From positions 3,844,157 through 3,908,156 of the forward strand of contig NZ_ARVW01000001.1 in assembly GCF_000384315.1 (NCBI RefSeq): a DNA stretch of 64,000 bases, given 5' to 3'. Under the pieces are notes generated by a model. It made no database searches. It had not been told where the DNA came from and saw nothing but the letters and a program-made list of their open reading frames with translations. Positions 50,994 to 60,058 of this stretch are shown in pieces. Origin of the DNA: Amycolatopsis nigrescens CSC17Ta-90. GTDB lineage: Bacteria > Actinomycetota > Actinomycetes > Mycobacteriales > Pseudonocardiaceae. The first letter of the stretch is position 1. Each line of letters opens with the position of its first letter. Position numbers and translations under genes: made by a program.

Positions 50994-52439
50994 CTAAGGC
51001 GTGTGGAGGTGGGTGGGGTGGCCGGCGAGGAAGGTGGCGGTGACCGGGATCTGGCGCAGGTCGGCCGGGGCGAGGTCGGCCGGGTCGACGGCGGTGATGA
51101 GCAGGTCGGCGGCGTCGCCGACGCGGATCTGGTCGCGGCCGCGGGCGGCGGCGCGTAGGGCGTCGGGCAGGGACAGCGCCTGTTCGGGGTGCCATGGCGG
51201 GCGGTCGTCGTCGGTTCTGGTGATCGCCGACGCGATGCCGTCCCACGGGTCCAGTGGCGCGACCGGCGCGTCCGAGCCGAACTCCAGCCGCACGCCCGCG
51301 TCGAGCAGGGCGGCATAGGGGAAAGCCTGCTCGGTGCGGCCGGCCCAGTAGCGGTCCGCCACATCCCGGTCGTCCGGCTGGTGCGCGGGCTGGACCCCCG
51401 CCGTGACGCCGAGTTCGGCGAACCGGGCCAGGTCCGAGGGCCGGACGAGCTGCGCGTGCTCGATCCGGCCGCGGCAGCCGGTCCGCGCGAAGGCGTCCAG
51501 CGCGATGGTGTTCGCGTGGTCGCCGATGGCGTGCAGTGCGGGTTCGATGCCGTGTGCGGCGGCCTTGGTGACCAGCGGGACCAACTGTTCCGGCGGCAGT
51601 TCGAGCAGGCCGTGACCGTCCCCGCCGGGGTAGCCGTCGTGGCAGTACGCGGTGCGAGTGTTGAGCGAGCCGTCCACGAACAGCTTGTACGGCCCGACCG
51701 TGAGCAGGCCGCCGGAATCGGGGACCACCTCGCCGGTGCGGTGGCCGCGGGCGATCGCCTCGTCCAGCAGGTACCTGGCGATCACACAGCGCACCCGGAC
51801 CGGCAGCGGCCCCTGTTCGAGCCGGCGCAGCCAGTCGGTCACGGTGTCCGCGTACTCGAAGTCCATGATCCCGGTGACCCCGCGGGCGGCCGCCGCTTCG
51901 ACGGCTTCCCGCACCCACCGGTCCCGCACCTCGACCGGCGCGGACGGCAGCGCGGCGGTGGTGGCCATGCAGTCGCCTTCCACCAGCACGCCGGTGGGGT
52001 GCTCGCGACCGAGCGCGGCGAGCATGGCCGGGCTGAGCCAGAGCGTGTGCAGGTCGGCCGAGAACATCGCCACCCGGCGGCCGGGCAGCACCCGCTCGAG
52101 CAGGTCCTTGTGCGGCCGGTCCGGCCAGAGCGCGTCCCGGAACCCGCTGCCGAACACCGGTTCCCCCGCCGGCACCGCGGCCGCGGTCAGCAGTTCCGCC
52201 GCTTCGGCCGCCGACCCCGCCGAGCCCAGCGGCACGTGCCGGCGGAACCCGGCCCACTGCACGGCGTGCACGTGCGAGTCGACCAGGCCGGGCAGCAGGG
52301 TGCCGCCGTCCCCGTCGAACACCTCCGAGTCGCTACCAGCACTGGCCAGCCCGGTGCCGATCTCGGTCACTTTCCTGTCAGAGATCCGTACGTCCGCCAG
52401 CGGCCCGCGTAAGCCGAGCCGTACCCGCCGCAAGAGCAT
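50994..52439 (-). CDS. Amidohydrolase family (YtcJ-like) protein
   Basis: 481 residues. Metal-ligand motifs of amidohydrolase-3: DSHVHAVQW near the start, the ALHAIGDHANTIALDAF block, RIEHAQLV, and the late FGSDAPVAPLDPW with the catalytic Asp. Relatives act on cyclic amides or are exo-enzyme-like; the substrate is unknown. Cytosolic, with no signal. Confidence 0.87.
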   Translation of the reverse strand: MLLRRVRLGLRGPLADVRISDRKVTEIGTGLASAGSDSEVFDGDGGTLLPGLVDSHVHAVQWAGFRRHVPLGSAGSAAEAAELLTAAAVPAGEPVFGSGFRDALWPDRPHKDLLERVLPGRRVAMFSADLHTLWLSPAMLAALGREHPTGVLVEGDCMATTAALPSAPVEVRDRWVREAVEAAAARGVTGIMDFEYADTVTDWLRRLEQGPLPVRVRCVIARYLLDEAIARGHRTGEVVPDSGGLLTVGPYKLFVDGSLNTRTAYCHDGYPGGDGHGLLELPPEQLVPLVTKAAAHGIEPALHAIGDHANTIALDAFARTGCRGRIEHAQLVRPSDLARFAELGVTAGVQPAHQPDDRDVADRYWAGRTEQAFPYAALLDAGVRLEFGSDAPVAPLDPWDGIASAITRTDDDRPPWHPEQALSLPDALRAAARGRDQIRVGDAADLLITAVDPADLAPADLRQIPVTATFLAGHPTHLHTP

Positions 52440-52872
52440 GTGCCGACCCTATCCGGCCTGGTCGGAGGTCCCGCCGCAGCGGTGTCCCGCGGCCTGGTTT
52501 GCCGCTGGAGCAACACTTTCATCTGCATCGGTACGGCGTCGAATTTTCACACTTTAGTACGGAACGCAGCCATGACGGCACTTTGTGTGTCATGATGAGT
52601 ATTCTTTTCTGGTGGGGGACGAACTGGGGTTCTCGTCCATTGAAGTAGCGCGATGACCGACTGGGGGTCGACTCGTTCGCACCCGGCGTGCACCGCACGG
52701 GCTGCCCCATTTCGTTGGTGCCAGGGGAGGGATGTATCTACCGCGCCCGCGGTGGCTCTTGTGCACCGTCCGGGCACGAAGTGCTGGGGAAGGGGTGAGT
52801 GATGATGCGAGCTCGCGAGATCTGATCTGGGGATGTAGACCTGGTTGAACCGGCGCCGGGAGACCGGGCGCG
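52440..52872. other. Low-GC intergenic region between amidohydrolase and amine-oxidase genes
   Basis: About 430 bases, clearly lower in GC between 52,530 and 52,660. Contents: a fragment of the family B palindrome (AGCAACACTTTCA near 52,507), an inverted repeat CATGAC...GTCATG (52571-52594), and an 18-codon Trp-rich frame at 52,592. No longer gene is credible on either strand. Confidence 0.5.
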
Positions 52873-54264
52873 TCAGCGCGCGCGGTCCCGGGCCGGCAAC
52901 CGCTCCGGAGCCACGGTCGCGAGTATTTCGGCCGCGGCTCGTTCACCGGCGCGCACCGCGCCGTCCAGGTAGCCGGACCAGTAGGTCGAGGTTTCCGACC
53001 CGGCCCAGTGCACCCGGCCCACCGGCCGCCGGATGGCGGGGCCGTACGCGGTCAGCGTGCCGATTCCGGGCACCGCCACCGGGCCGCCGCCCGCCCAGCG
53101 CTGCCCGGTCCAGTCCTGTTCCACGTAGTCGATCGGTTCCAGTGCCTTCGGGCCCACGGTTTTCGCCAGCGCCCGCAGCACTCCGTCGCGCCGTTCGGCC
53201 GGCGGGCGGTCGCCCCATTCGCGCCAGGTGGCCCCGCCGACGAACGCCAGCAGCACCCCGATTCCCGGCTCCGGCGGGCTGTTGTCGAAAGTCGCCCGCA
53301 CCGGCCCGGAGTCCAGCAGCGCGGAGCCGGAAAGCCCGTCGTGGCGCCAGAAAGGCTCGGCGTACACCGCGTGGCACTTCATCAGCGCGCCCATCGGCAT
53401 CCGCTGCAGCAGGCGCAGCTTTGCCGGTGGCAGCTGCGGATCCCAGTCGACCGCGGCGGCCTGCTGCGGCGGCACCGCGACGATCACGCGCGACGCGGTG
53501 AACTCGCCGCGGTCGCTGGTCACCCTCACCTGGTCGGCGTGCTGCGCGATCCGTCGGACCGGTGCGTTCAGCGTCACGGCGTCGCCGAGCCGGTCCGCGA
53601 GCCGCCGCGGGATCTGCTGTGCGCCACCGGCGAACCGCGACTCCTGCGCGCCGCCGGTGGTGCCGGCCGAACGATCGAAGGTGCCGGGGTTCTGCTCGTT
53701 CCCAGCCGCGGCCAGGTACCAGAGGAAGAACAGCAGCGAGATCTCCTGCGGGTCGGCGCCGATCAGCGACTGCAGGTACGGCACCAGCAGCCGTTCCGTC
53801 GCCGGGTTCAGGGTGTTGCCGCGCAGCCAGTCGTGCAGTGACGTGGCGTCCCATTCGGCCGCCTTCGGCGCGGCCCACGGCGCGTCCACCGGCACCTGCC
53901 TGGTCAGCCGCTCCAGCCGGAAGTGCAGCAGCGCCACGTCGGGCAGGGTGAGCAGGTCCGGCGGGATGGTGCCGGTGTAGCGGATGGTGCGCCCGCCGGT
54001 GACGTAGATGTTGTCGCCAGCGGTGTACTCCTTGAACGTGGCGACGCCAAGTTCGGCGGCCAGCGCGAGAATGTGGTCCTGCGTGGGGCCGGCGAAAGCG
54101 GCGCCGGACTCGACCACCGAACCGTCCGCCAGCACGTGGTCCAGTATCCGCCCGCCGACCCGGTCGTTCGCTTCCAGCACCCGCACGGACTGCCCGGCCG
54201 CGGCCAGCCGCCGCGCCGCGACCAGGCCCGACAGCCCGGCGCCGACTACCACCACATCCAGCAT
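52873..54264 (-). CDS. Flavin-containing amine oxidase (monoamine-oxidase family)
   Basis: 463 residues from ATG 54264 with GGGGAGG ahead. FAD-binding VVVGAGLSGLVAARRLAAAG, the EANDRVGGRI loop and the C-terminal RPVGRVHWAGSETSTYWSGYLDGAVRAGERAA that closes the flavin site with the conserved Thr-[SE]-Tyr-x-G-Tyr pattern. It resembles putrescine/monoamine oxidases, oxidising amines to aldehydes with peroxide. Substrate not determined. Confidence 0.92.
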   Translation of the reverse strand: MLDVVVVGAGLSGLVAARRLAAAGQSVRVLEANDRVGGRILDHVLADGSVVESGAAFAGPTQDHILALAAELGVATFKEYTAGDNIYVTGGRTIRYTGTIPPDLLTLPDVALLHFRLERLTRQVPVDAPWAAPKAAEWDATSLHDWLRGNTLNPATERLLVPYLQSLIGADPQEISLLFFLWYLAAAGNEQNPGTFDRSAGTTGGAQESRFAGGAQQIPRRLADRLGDAVTLNAPVRRIAQHADQVRVTSDRGEFTASRVIVAVPPQQAAAVDWDPQLPPAKLRLLQRMPMGALMKCHAVYAEPFWRHDGLSGSALLDSGPVRATFDNSPPEPGIGVLLAFVGGATWREWGDRPPAERRDGVLRALAKTVGPKALEPIDYVEQDWTGQRWAGGGPVAVPGIGTLTAYGPAIRRPVGRVHWAGSETSTYWSGYLDGAVRAGERAAAEILATVAPERLPARDRAR

Positions 54265-54377
54265 CGTTGCCTCCCCGGCGGTCAGTCTGGCAGCGTCGCC
54301 GCCCCCGCCCGATCCCCCGGGTACCGCCATCCGGGGACGGGCGGCCGCCCTGAAGGCCGCCCTTTCGCACGTGGCGG

Positions 54378-54421
54378 TCGTGAGTGATAAGTGTTGCCCT
54401 GGCAACCGTTTTCACTCACGA
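54378..54421. terminator. Palindrome (family B) between amine-oxidase and DHFR-like genes
   Basis: TCGTGAGTGA...GTTGCC pairs with GGCAAC...TCACTCACGA with internal mismatches. It lies after the stop of the DHFR-like gene and upstream of the amine-oxidase start. Confidence 0.75.
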
Positions 54422-55006
54422 GGTCGGTAATGGCCTGGTGTAGGTCAATACAGCTACTCCGCTGTCGAACACCCGGCTGTCCGTGACGGTGTACCGCTCG
54501 GGCCGGAACCCGCCGCCGAACATCGGGATGCCCGCACCCGCCACCACCGGATGGATCTTGACCACCAGCTCGTCGATCTCCTCGCGCAGCGCGCCGGCCA
54601 GCCCACCGCCGCCGCAGAGCCAGATCCCGCCGCCAGCGGACCGCTTCAGCTCGCGGACCTTGGCCACCGGGTCGCCGGTCACCAGCTCGATGCCGGCGTC
54701 TGCGGGAAGGTCGGTTTCGTTGAGGGTGCTGGAAAAAACGTACTGGCGCAGATGTGCGTACGGGCTCGGCCTGCCGTCGCGCAGGCCGAACTCGTAGGTG
54801 CCGCGGCCCATCAGCACGGTGTCGAACTCGCGGTTGGCGCCGGTGATCCCGGCGGCCTCGCGCCAGCCCGTCGGCACCGTCTCCGGGTACCGCTCCGTCA
54901 TCGCCGCGGAGTGGTCGCCTTCGAGCAGGTAGAAGCCGATATCGCCGTCCGGGCCGGCGATGAACCCGTCGATCGAGATGGCGATGTAGTAGGTGAGCTT
55001 CCGCAT
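54416..55006 (-). CDS. DHFR/RibD-C-family reductase
   Basis: 196 residues from ATG 55006 with GGGGAG ahead. Opens MRKLTYYIAISIDGFIAGPD, the usual DHFR-like start with a conserved Asp, then IWLCGGGGLAGAL as the nucleotide loop. The RibD C-terminal family reduces pyrimidine intermediates; stand-alone copies like this mostly have unknown substrates. Confidence 0.88.
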   Translation of the reverse strand: MRKLTYYIAISIDGFIAGPDGDIGFYLLEGDHSAAMTERYPETVPTGWREAAGITGANREFDTVLMGRGTYEFGLRDGRPSPYAHLRQYVFSSTLNETDLPADAGIELVTGDPVAKVRELKRSAGGGIWLCGGGGLAGALREEIDELVVKIHPVVAGAGIPMFGGGFRPERYTVTDSRVFDSGVAVLTYTRPLPTS

Positions 55007-55319
55007 TCGGTCTCCCCTTGGCCGGCACCGTTCTGTGGCAGAATATCGGGTGACCGGCTGGTCCAAAGTCGACAGTCGGTTTCGCCGCCCGCTATCCACC
55101 GGGCGAGCTGATCCGGGTACCGCCGTCCGGGTGGTCTTTCCGCCTCTTGCCGGGGGCCATGCGCCCATCCGGCCGGGACCGGTACCGCATACGACGTAGC
55201 GCGCAGTCGAGGCGTACCGCAACTGCCGTAGTCCGATTTGCCGCACCTGGGCTGACGACTGGCTACCGGCCAGTCGCCAGACTTGCCGCGCTGAGCTTTT
55301 CCACCACAGAGTTCAAAGG
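55007..55319. other. Intergenic region upstream of the multicopper-oxidase operon
   Basis: About 310 bases with no gene. A perfect 8-bp palindrome CGACTGGC-TACCG-GCCAGTCG (55256-55276) lies 44 bases before the first gene and may be an operator; its regulator is unknown. A reverse-strand TATTCT near 55,040 could be a -10 box of the DHFR-like gene. Confidence 0.5.
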
Positions 55320-55766
55320 ATGATCGACATGACGCAGGGTGTATCCACCGCTGGTGCGGCGAAGCCGGAAAGCGCCGGTGCCCCGAAGGGCGCGGGAGCG
55401 GGTTACCTCACGCTTCGGATCGGCATCGTCATCACGGCCGCGTCCATTTTGCTGCAGGCGTTCTCCGCCGGTGAGGTGCTCACCAACGGCAGCCTGCTCT
55501 CGCTGCACGGCGCCGGTGCGGCCGGGGTGCATGGTGGCGCGCTGATCGCGGCGATCGGTGCGACCCTGCTGTGGCGTCCGGCCAGGCTCGCCGGCTGGCC
55601 CGCACTGGTCACCTGGGTCCTGTTCCTGGCGACCTTCGCGCAGAGCGCCATGGGCAGTGTCACCACCCTCAACGTGCACGTGCCGCTGGCCATCGCGCTG
55701 ACCCTGGTCACCACCTGGGTGCTGGTCTGGTCGTTCATCCCGCCCCGCGCCCCCGCCGCGAAGTAA
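55320..55766 (+). CDS. Small four-span membrane protein of the multicopper-oxidase operon
   Basis: 148 residues (or 145 from ATG 55329, which has AAAGGA better placed). A soluble Ala/Gly-rich N-terminus is followed by four spans. HGAGAAGVHGGALIA, with two His in membrane-side turns, and NVHVPLAI might touch metal or heme. No named family recognised. Its TAA overlaps the oxidase ATG (TAATG). Confidence 0.72.
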   Translation: MIDMTQGVSTAGAAKPESAGAPKGAGAGYLTLRIGIVITAASILLQAFSAGEVLTNGSLLSLHGAGAAGVHGGALIAAIGATLLWRPARLAGWPALVTWVLFLATFAQSAMGSVTTLNVHVPLAIALTLVTTWVLVWSFIPPRAPAAK

Positions 55767-57316
55767 TGGACTTGCGCCGCCGGGACGCCCTCCGCCTGTT
55801 CGGACTCGGTGCGGTCGCACTGGGTCCGATGGCGGCGGTGGCCGGCTGCTCGACGGCCGGTGCTTCGGAGGCTCGGCTGCTGCCGAGCGAGGTTCCGTTG
55901 CCCCAGCCGTTCACCAGCGGGCTGCGGATCCCTTCTGTGCTGCAGCCGGCCCCGGACGGCGGCGACAAGAGCACCGACTTCTACGACATGGTGGTGCGTC
56001 CGGCCGACGTGCAGATCCTGCCCGGCCTGAGCACCACCATCTGGGGCTACGACGGCCAGTTCCCCGGACCGACCCTGCGCGCGCGGCGCGGGCGCAGGGT
56101 CGTCCTGCGGCAGTCGAACGAGCTGCCGGTGCCGATCGCCACGCATCTGCACGGCGGCCGGACCCCACCGGAGGCCGACGGCTATCCGACCGACCTGACC
56201 ATGCCCGCCGCGGGCGGTTTCGTCCCGCACCACATGAACGACCCGATGGCCAAGGTGACCACCGGGAGCCGCAGCTACGAATATCCGTTCGAGCAGCGGG
56301 CTTCGACGCTGTGGTACCACGACCACCGGATGGACTTCACCGGCCCGCAGGTGTGGCGCGGGCTGGCCGGGTTCTGCCTCGTCGGTGACGAGGAGGAGGA
56401 CGCGTTGCCCCTGCCAAAGGGGGACAAGGACATTCCGCTGATGATCTGCGACCGCTCGTTCGGCGCGGACGGTCAGTTCCGCTATCCCGCGCTCGACGCC
56501 ACGCTCCGCGAGGCGCCGGGAGTGCAGGAGGAGTACGGCGGCGGTGTGCTCGGTGACGTGATACTGGTGAACGGCTCGCCGTGGCCGGTGCACGAGGTGG
56601 CCGGCACGCGTTACCGCTTCCGGCTGCTCAACGCCTCCAACGCCCGGCGTTACGAGCTCGCGCTCGAAGCGCCGTCGGGGTCGCTGGGGTTCGTCCAGAT
56701 CGGCAGCGACGGCGGCCTGCTCGCCGCACCGGTGCCGCGGCAGACGATCACCCTCGCGCCCGCCGAACGGGTGGACGTGGTGATCGACTTCGGCGGCGTC
56801 CGGATCGGCGACGCGATCACCATGGTGAACAAGGCCGCCGGTGGCGCACAGGGGCAGATCATGCGGTTCCTGGTGGCCCGCGCGGAAACCGACGACAGCG
56901 CCATCCCGCCGCGGCTGTCCGAGATCGAACGGCTGGACCCGGCACAGGCCGTGGTCACCAGGGAGTTCTCGTTCAAGAGCGGCGAGGTGGGCGGGCATTC
57001 CGGCTGGACGGTGAACGAGAACCCGTTCGATCCGTCCAGAATGGACGCCCGGCCGGCGCTGGACAGCATCGAGGTCTGGCGGATCAGCACGGACGTGGAG
57101 CATCCGATCCACCTGCACCTGGTGCACTTCCAGGTGCTCTCGGTCGGCGGCAAGGCGGTGGACATCCCCGGCTGGAAGGACACCCTCGACCTGGGGGCGG
57201 TGAAGACGGCGGAGATCATCATGCGGTTCTCCGGCTACCGCGGCCGCTACGTCTTCCACTGCCACAACCTGGAACACGAGGACATGGCCATGATGGGCAA
57301 CTTCGAAGTCGTGTGA
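55766..57316 (+). CDS. Secreted multicopper oxidase (laccase/CotA-like)
   Basis: 516 residues. Tat-type lipoprotein signal (LRRRDALRLFGLGAVALGPM, lipobox AVAGC, Cys28). Four copper-ligand blocks are complete: THLHGG, WYHDHRMD, HPIHLHLVHFQVL and HCHNLEHEDMAMM (type 1 Cys in HCHNLEH). So all four coppers can bind. Domain layout matches CotA/bilirubin oxidase. Substrates may be phenols, metal ions (Cu, Mn, Fe) or bilirubin. Starts one base inside the upstream stop. Confidence 0.93.
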   Translation: MDLRRRDALRLFGLGAVALGPMAAVAGCSTAGASEARLLPSEVPLPQPFTSGLRIPSVLQPAPDGGDKSTDFYDMVVRPADVQILPGLSTTIWGYDGQFPGPTLRARRGRRVVLRQSNELPVPIATHLHGGRTPPEADGYPTDLTMPAAGGFVPHHMNDPMAKVTTGSRSYEYPFEQRASTLWYHDHRMDFTGPQVWRGLAGFCLVGDEEEDALPLPKGDKDIPLMICDRSFGADGQFRYPALDATLREAPGVQEEYGGGVLGDVILVNGSPWPVHEVAGTRYRFRLLNASNARRYELALEAPSGSLGFVQIGSDGGLLAAPVPRQTITLAPAERVDVVIDFGGVRIGDAITMVNKAAGGAQGQIMRFLVARAETDDSAIPPRLSEIERLDPAQAVVTREFSFKSGEVGGHSGWTVNENPFDPSRMDARPALDSIEVWRISTDVEHPIHLHLVHFQVLSVGGKAVDIPGWKDTLDLGAVKTAEIIMRFSGYRGRYVFHCHNLEHEDMAMMGNFEVV

Positions 57317-57327
57317 GGCGATCGGAA

Positions 57328-57600
57328 ATGGGTCCAGCGGAGGAACATGCGGTGTTCGTCGAGCAACTGCGCCGGTGGTCTCTCGGCATCTTGGACGACG
57401 AGCTGGCCCGGCTCTCCCAGCGGGTTCCGCAGCTGACCGAGAACGAGCTGTGGGTCATCGAGTACGCGCTGAACCAGCTCGTCGAAGGAACCCTGCTGTC
57501 TCCGGTGCAGGCGCTGCCTGACCGGGCCCGCCAGCTGCGCGCCCTGTTCGGCCTGCCCGTGGCCGAGCGCGAGTATGTCCAAATAGGAGGTGCGGCATGA
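57328..57600 (+). CDS. Free-standing domain similar to the glutamyl-tRNA reductase dimerisation domain
   Basis: 90 residues from ATG 57328. The sequence LRRWSLGILDDELARLSQRV, VIEYALNQLVEGTLLSPVQAL and ARQLRALFGL follows the C-terminal helical dimerisation domain of HemA (helix, R-L-V-x-x-L-L-x-x-P-x-x-x-L, L-F-G-L end). No catalytic or NADPH domain is present. It lies 11 bases after the oxidase gene and overlaps the next by four. Role unknown; it could be a regulator of heme synthesis or an unrelated helical protein. I regard the match as moderate. Confidence 0.65.
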   Translation: MGPAEEHAVFVEQLRRWSLGILDDELARLSQRVPQLTENELWVIEYALNQLVEGTLLSPVQALPDRARQLRALFGLPVAEREYVQIGGAA

Positions 57601-58154
57601 CGGCGCAGCAGACTCGTCCGGCGCGCAAGCCCGCGCGCATGCCACCCCCGGTGCGCAAGCTGTTCACCTTGCTGCACATCGTGTTCGCCATCAGCTGGCT
57701 GGCCAGTTCGGTGGTCGACCTGATCCTGGCCCTGCTCGGCCAGAGCACGGACGAACCGGAGCTGCAGCATGCCGCGTACCGCGTGCTGGGCGTGCTCGGT
57801 GACTATCTGGTGCTGCCGCTGAGCTGGGCCACCCTGATCACCGGTGTGCTGATGGCGATGGGCACCGGCTGGGGCCTGGCGCGGCACAAGTGGGTGCTCA
57901 CCAAGCTGAGCCTCACCGTGCTGACCGTGACGCTGGTGCTGGCGGCCTTCCTGCCCAGCGTGCACGAGGCGGTGGCCGCGGTGGAGAGCACGCCGGCCGG
58001 GCAGCTCGCCGACGTCGGCGGCGCCGCGAGCGATCTGTCCATCGCGGGCAGCGTCTCGCTGGCGATCTACTTGTTCAACGCCTTCCTGTCCGTCTTCAAA
58101 CCTTGGGGGCGCACGAAGTTCGCTTCCCGTACCGCGCAGACCGCGAAGGCCTGA
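57597..58154 (+). CDS. DUF2269-like membrane protein
   Basis: 185 residues with four to five spans; VRKLFTLLHIVFAISWLASS with a His in the first span is typical of DUF2269-like proteins. His in the first helix and near HKWVLTKLSLTVL may bind heme or metal. Starts four bases inside the previous gene. Last gene of the operon. Confidence 0.72.
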   Translation: MTAQQTRPARKPARMPPPVRKLFTLLHIVFAISWLASSVVDLILALLGQSTDEPELQHAAYRVLGVLGDYLVLPLSWATLITGVLMAMGTGWGLARHKWVLTKLSLTVLTVTLVLAAFLPSVHEAVAAVESTPAGQLADVGGAASDLSIAGSVSLAIYLFNAFLSVFKPWGRTKFASRTAQTAKA

Positions 58155-58171
58155 GCGATGCGGGGAAGGTG

Positions 58172-58225
58172 GTGAGGGGTCCGGTGCCCGCATGGGGTGT
58201 GTGGACAGCGGGCCCCTCGCCGCCG
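58172..58225. terminator. Hairpin between convergent operons
   Basis: GAGGGG...GCCCGC on the left pairs with GCGGGC-CCCTC on the right, with a bulge. Located between the convergent membrane-protein and response-regulator genes. Confidence 0.5.
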
Positions 58226-58229
58226 CCTT

Positions 58230-58913
58230 TCAGCCGACCCAGCCTGGACGGACTAGGCCGGCCTCGTAGGCGACCGCGACCAGCTGTGCCCGGTCGCGGG
58301 CACCGAGCTTGACCAGCGCCCGGCTGACGTGGGTGCGCGCGGTGGCCGGGCTGATGCAGATCTGCCTGCCGATCTCGTCATTGGACAGTCCCTTGGCGAC
58401 CAGCGTGACGACTTCTCGTTCCCGTTCGGTCAGCGCACTGAGCTTGCCGCTGGGCACCGGCCGCCTTGTCTTGGCGGCGAACTCGTCGATCAGCCGCCGG
58501 GTGACCGTCGGGCTGAGCAGCGCGTCGCCGTGCGCGACCACCCGTACCCCGGCGATCAGCTCCTGCGGTTCGGTGTCCTTGACCAGGAAGCCGCTGGCAC
58601 CGGAGCGGATCGCCTCGAACACGTACTCGTCCAGCGCGAACGTGCTGAGCATGATGATACGGACGTCCGCGAGGTCGGCGTCCGCCGCGATCTGCTTCGT
58701 GGCCTCCAGACCGTCGGTGCCCGGCATGCGGATGTCCATCAGCACCACGTCCGGCTTCAGCTTCCTGGTCAGTTCCAGCGCTTCTTCGCCGTCGCAGGCT
58801 TCGCCGACGATTTCGAGGTCCGGCTGCGACCGGAGCAGGGCGCGGAAGGCGCCGCGGACCAGTGCCTGGTCGTCGGCCAGCAGTACCCGGATCGACACCG
58901 GGTCGCCGGTCAT
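58230..58913 (-). CDS. NarL/LuxR-family response regulator
   Basis: 227 residues. Receiver domain with acidic pocket (LLADDQALV), phospho-acceptor D60 (VVLMD60IRMPG) and K-loop FLVKD; C-terminal LuxR helix-turn-helix LTEREREVVTLVAKGLSNDE. Pairs with the kinase upstream (four-base overlap). Confidence 0.95.
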   Translation of the reverse strand: MTGDPVSIRVLLADDQALVRGAFRALLRSQPDLEIVGEACDGEEALELTRKLKPDVVLMDIRMPGTDGLEATKQIAADADLADVRIIMLSTFALDEYVFEAIRSGASGFLVKDTEPQELIAGVRVVAHGDALLSPTVTRRLIDEFAAKTRRPVPSGKLSALTEREREVVTLVAKGLSNDEIGRQICISPATARTHVSRALVKLGARDRAQLVAVAYEAGLVRPGWVG

Positions 58914-60058
58914 GAGCCGTCTCCGAGCGGCAGCCGCGCCTCCACCACGAAACCGCCGTACCGCCGCTGCCCGGCGTTCAGGCTGCCGCCGAGCTCGGTG
59001 GCCCGTTCCCGCATGCCGTGGATGCCGTGCCCGGCCCCGCTGCGGTCCTGGTCCAGGGTGCGCGCCCTGCCCTCGTCGGAAACCCGCACCACCAGCACGT
59101 TTTCGTCCAGCCTGATGCCGACCTTGGCCCGCCGGGCGGTGGAATGCTTGGTCACGTTGGTCAGTGCCTCCTGCACGATGCGATAGGCCGCGATGTCCAC
59201 TCTGGCCGGCAGCTCCCGGCCGCCGAGCTCGACCTCCGTCGTGGTCGTCACGCCCGCGTCGCGCGCCGCCCGCACCAGCCGGCCCAGATCCTTGAGGCTA
59301 GCGGTCGGCGCGGTGGGCGCTTCGGTTTCGCCGCGAAGTGAGTTCAGCGTGCCACGAATTTCGGACAGGGTGTCCCGGCTGGTGGTGCGGATGACGTTGA
59401 GGCTGCTCTCCACCTGCTCCCGGTCGCCGAGCAGGTGCAGCGCGACCCCGGCCTGCACGTTGATCACCGACAGGCTGTGCGCGAGCACGTCGTGCAGGTC
59501 CCTGGCCAGTTGCAGCCGTCCGTCGCCGGCCACCCGCAGCGCCTCCTCGGCCTGCGCGCGCTCCCGCTGCCGCGCCGACTCGCGGCGCACCCGGACCTGC
59601 TCGCTGACCACCGTCACCACGACCATGATCGAGCTGATGCCGACCACCTTGTCCTGCTCCATCGGCTGACCGAACCGCCAGGTCAGCGCGGCCACCAGGA
59701 ACCCGACGAACAGCGCGGTGGCCGTCCACGCAACCAGCCGGCGCCCGTCGAGCTGGGCGATGATCAGCGAGAAGGCGAAGCTGAGCACCACTGGGCCGAA
59801 CGGGTAGCCGAGCACCAGGTAGACGCCAAGGCTGAGCAGGGAGACCAGCACCGGCAGGGCGGCGTCCACCCGGCGCAGGAAGAGACCGAGCGGGCCGATC
59901 ACGAGCAGTACGTACGCCAGTGCGTCCCGCGGCTCGGTTTCCGGTGCCTCGTAAGCGATTCCACTGGTGACCATCACCTGCATGAGCACCAGCACGCCGA
60001 TCAGGGCGGCCTCGCGCGCGAAGTCCTCGCGTGCGCTGGTCTCCGCCGGGGTGCTCAC
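58910..60058 (-). CDS. Sensor histidine kinase (NarL-partner, DesK-like topology)
   Basis: 382 residues. Five to six N-terminal membrane spans without an extracytoplasmic domain, then a HisKA_3 domain with phospho-accepting H189 (LQLARDLHDVLAHSLSVINV), an N-box VQEALTNVTKHS and the G-box GAGHGIHGMRERATELGG. It likely senses membrane state. Divergent from a MacB/FtsX-type ABC transporter, a layout typical for antibiotic/envelope-stress detection. Confidence 0.93.
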   Translation of the reverse strand: MSTPAETSAREDFAREAALIGVLVLMQVMVTSGIAYEAPETEPRDALAYVLLVIGPLGLFLRRVDAALPVLVSLLSLGVYLVLGYPFGPVVLSFAFSLIIAQLDGRRLVAWTATALFVGFLVAALTWRFGQPMEQDKVVGISSIMVVVTVVSEQVRVRRESARQRERAQAEEALRVAGDGRLQLARDLHDVLAHSLSVINVQAGVALHLLGDREQVESSLNVIRTTSRDTLSEIRGTLNSLRGETEAPTAPTASLKDLGRLVRAARDAGVTTTTEVELGGRELPARVDIAAYRIVQEALTNVTKHSTARRAKVGIRLDENVLVVRVSDEGRARTLDQDRSGAGHGIHGMRERATELGGSLNAGQRRYGGFVVEARLPLGDGS

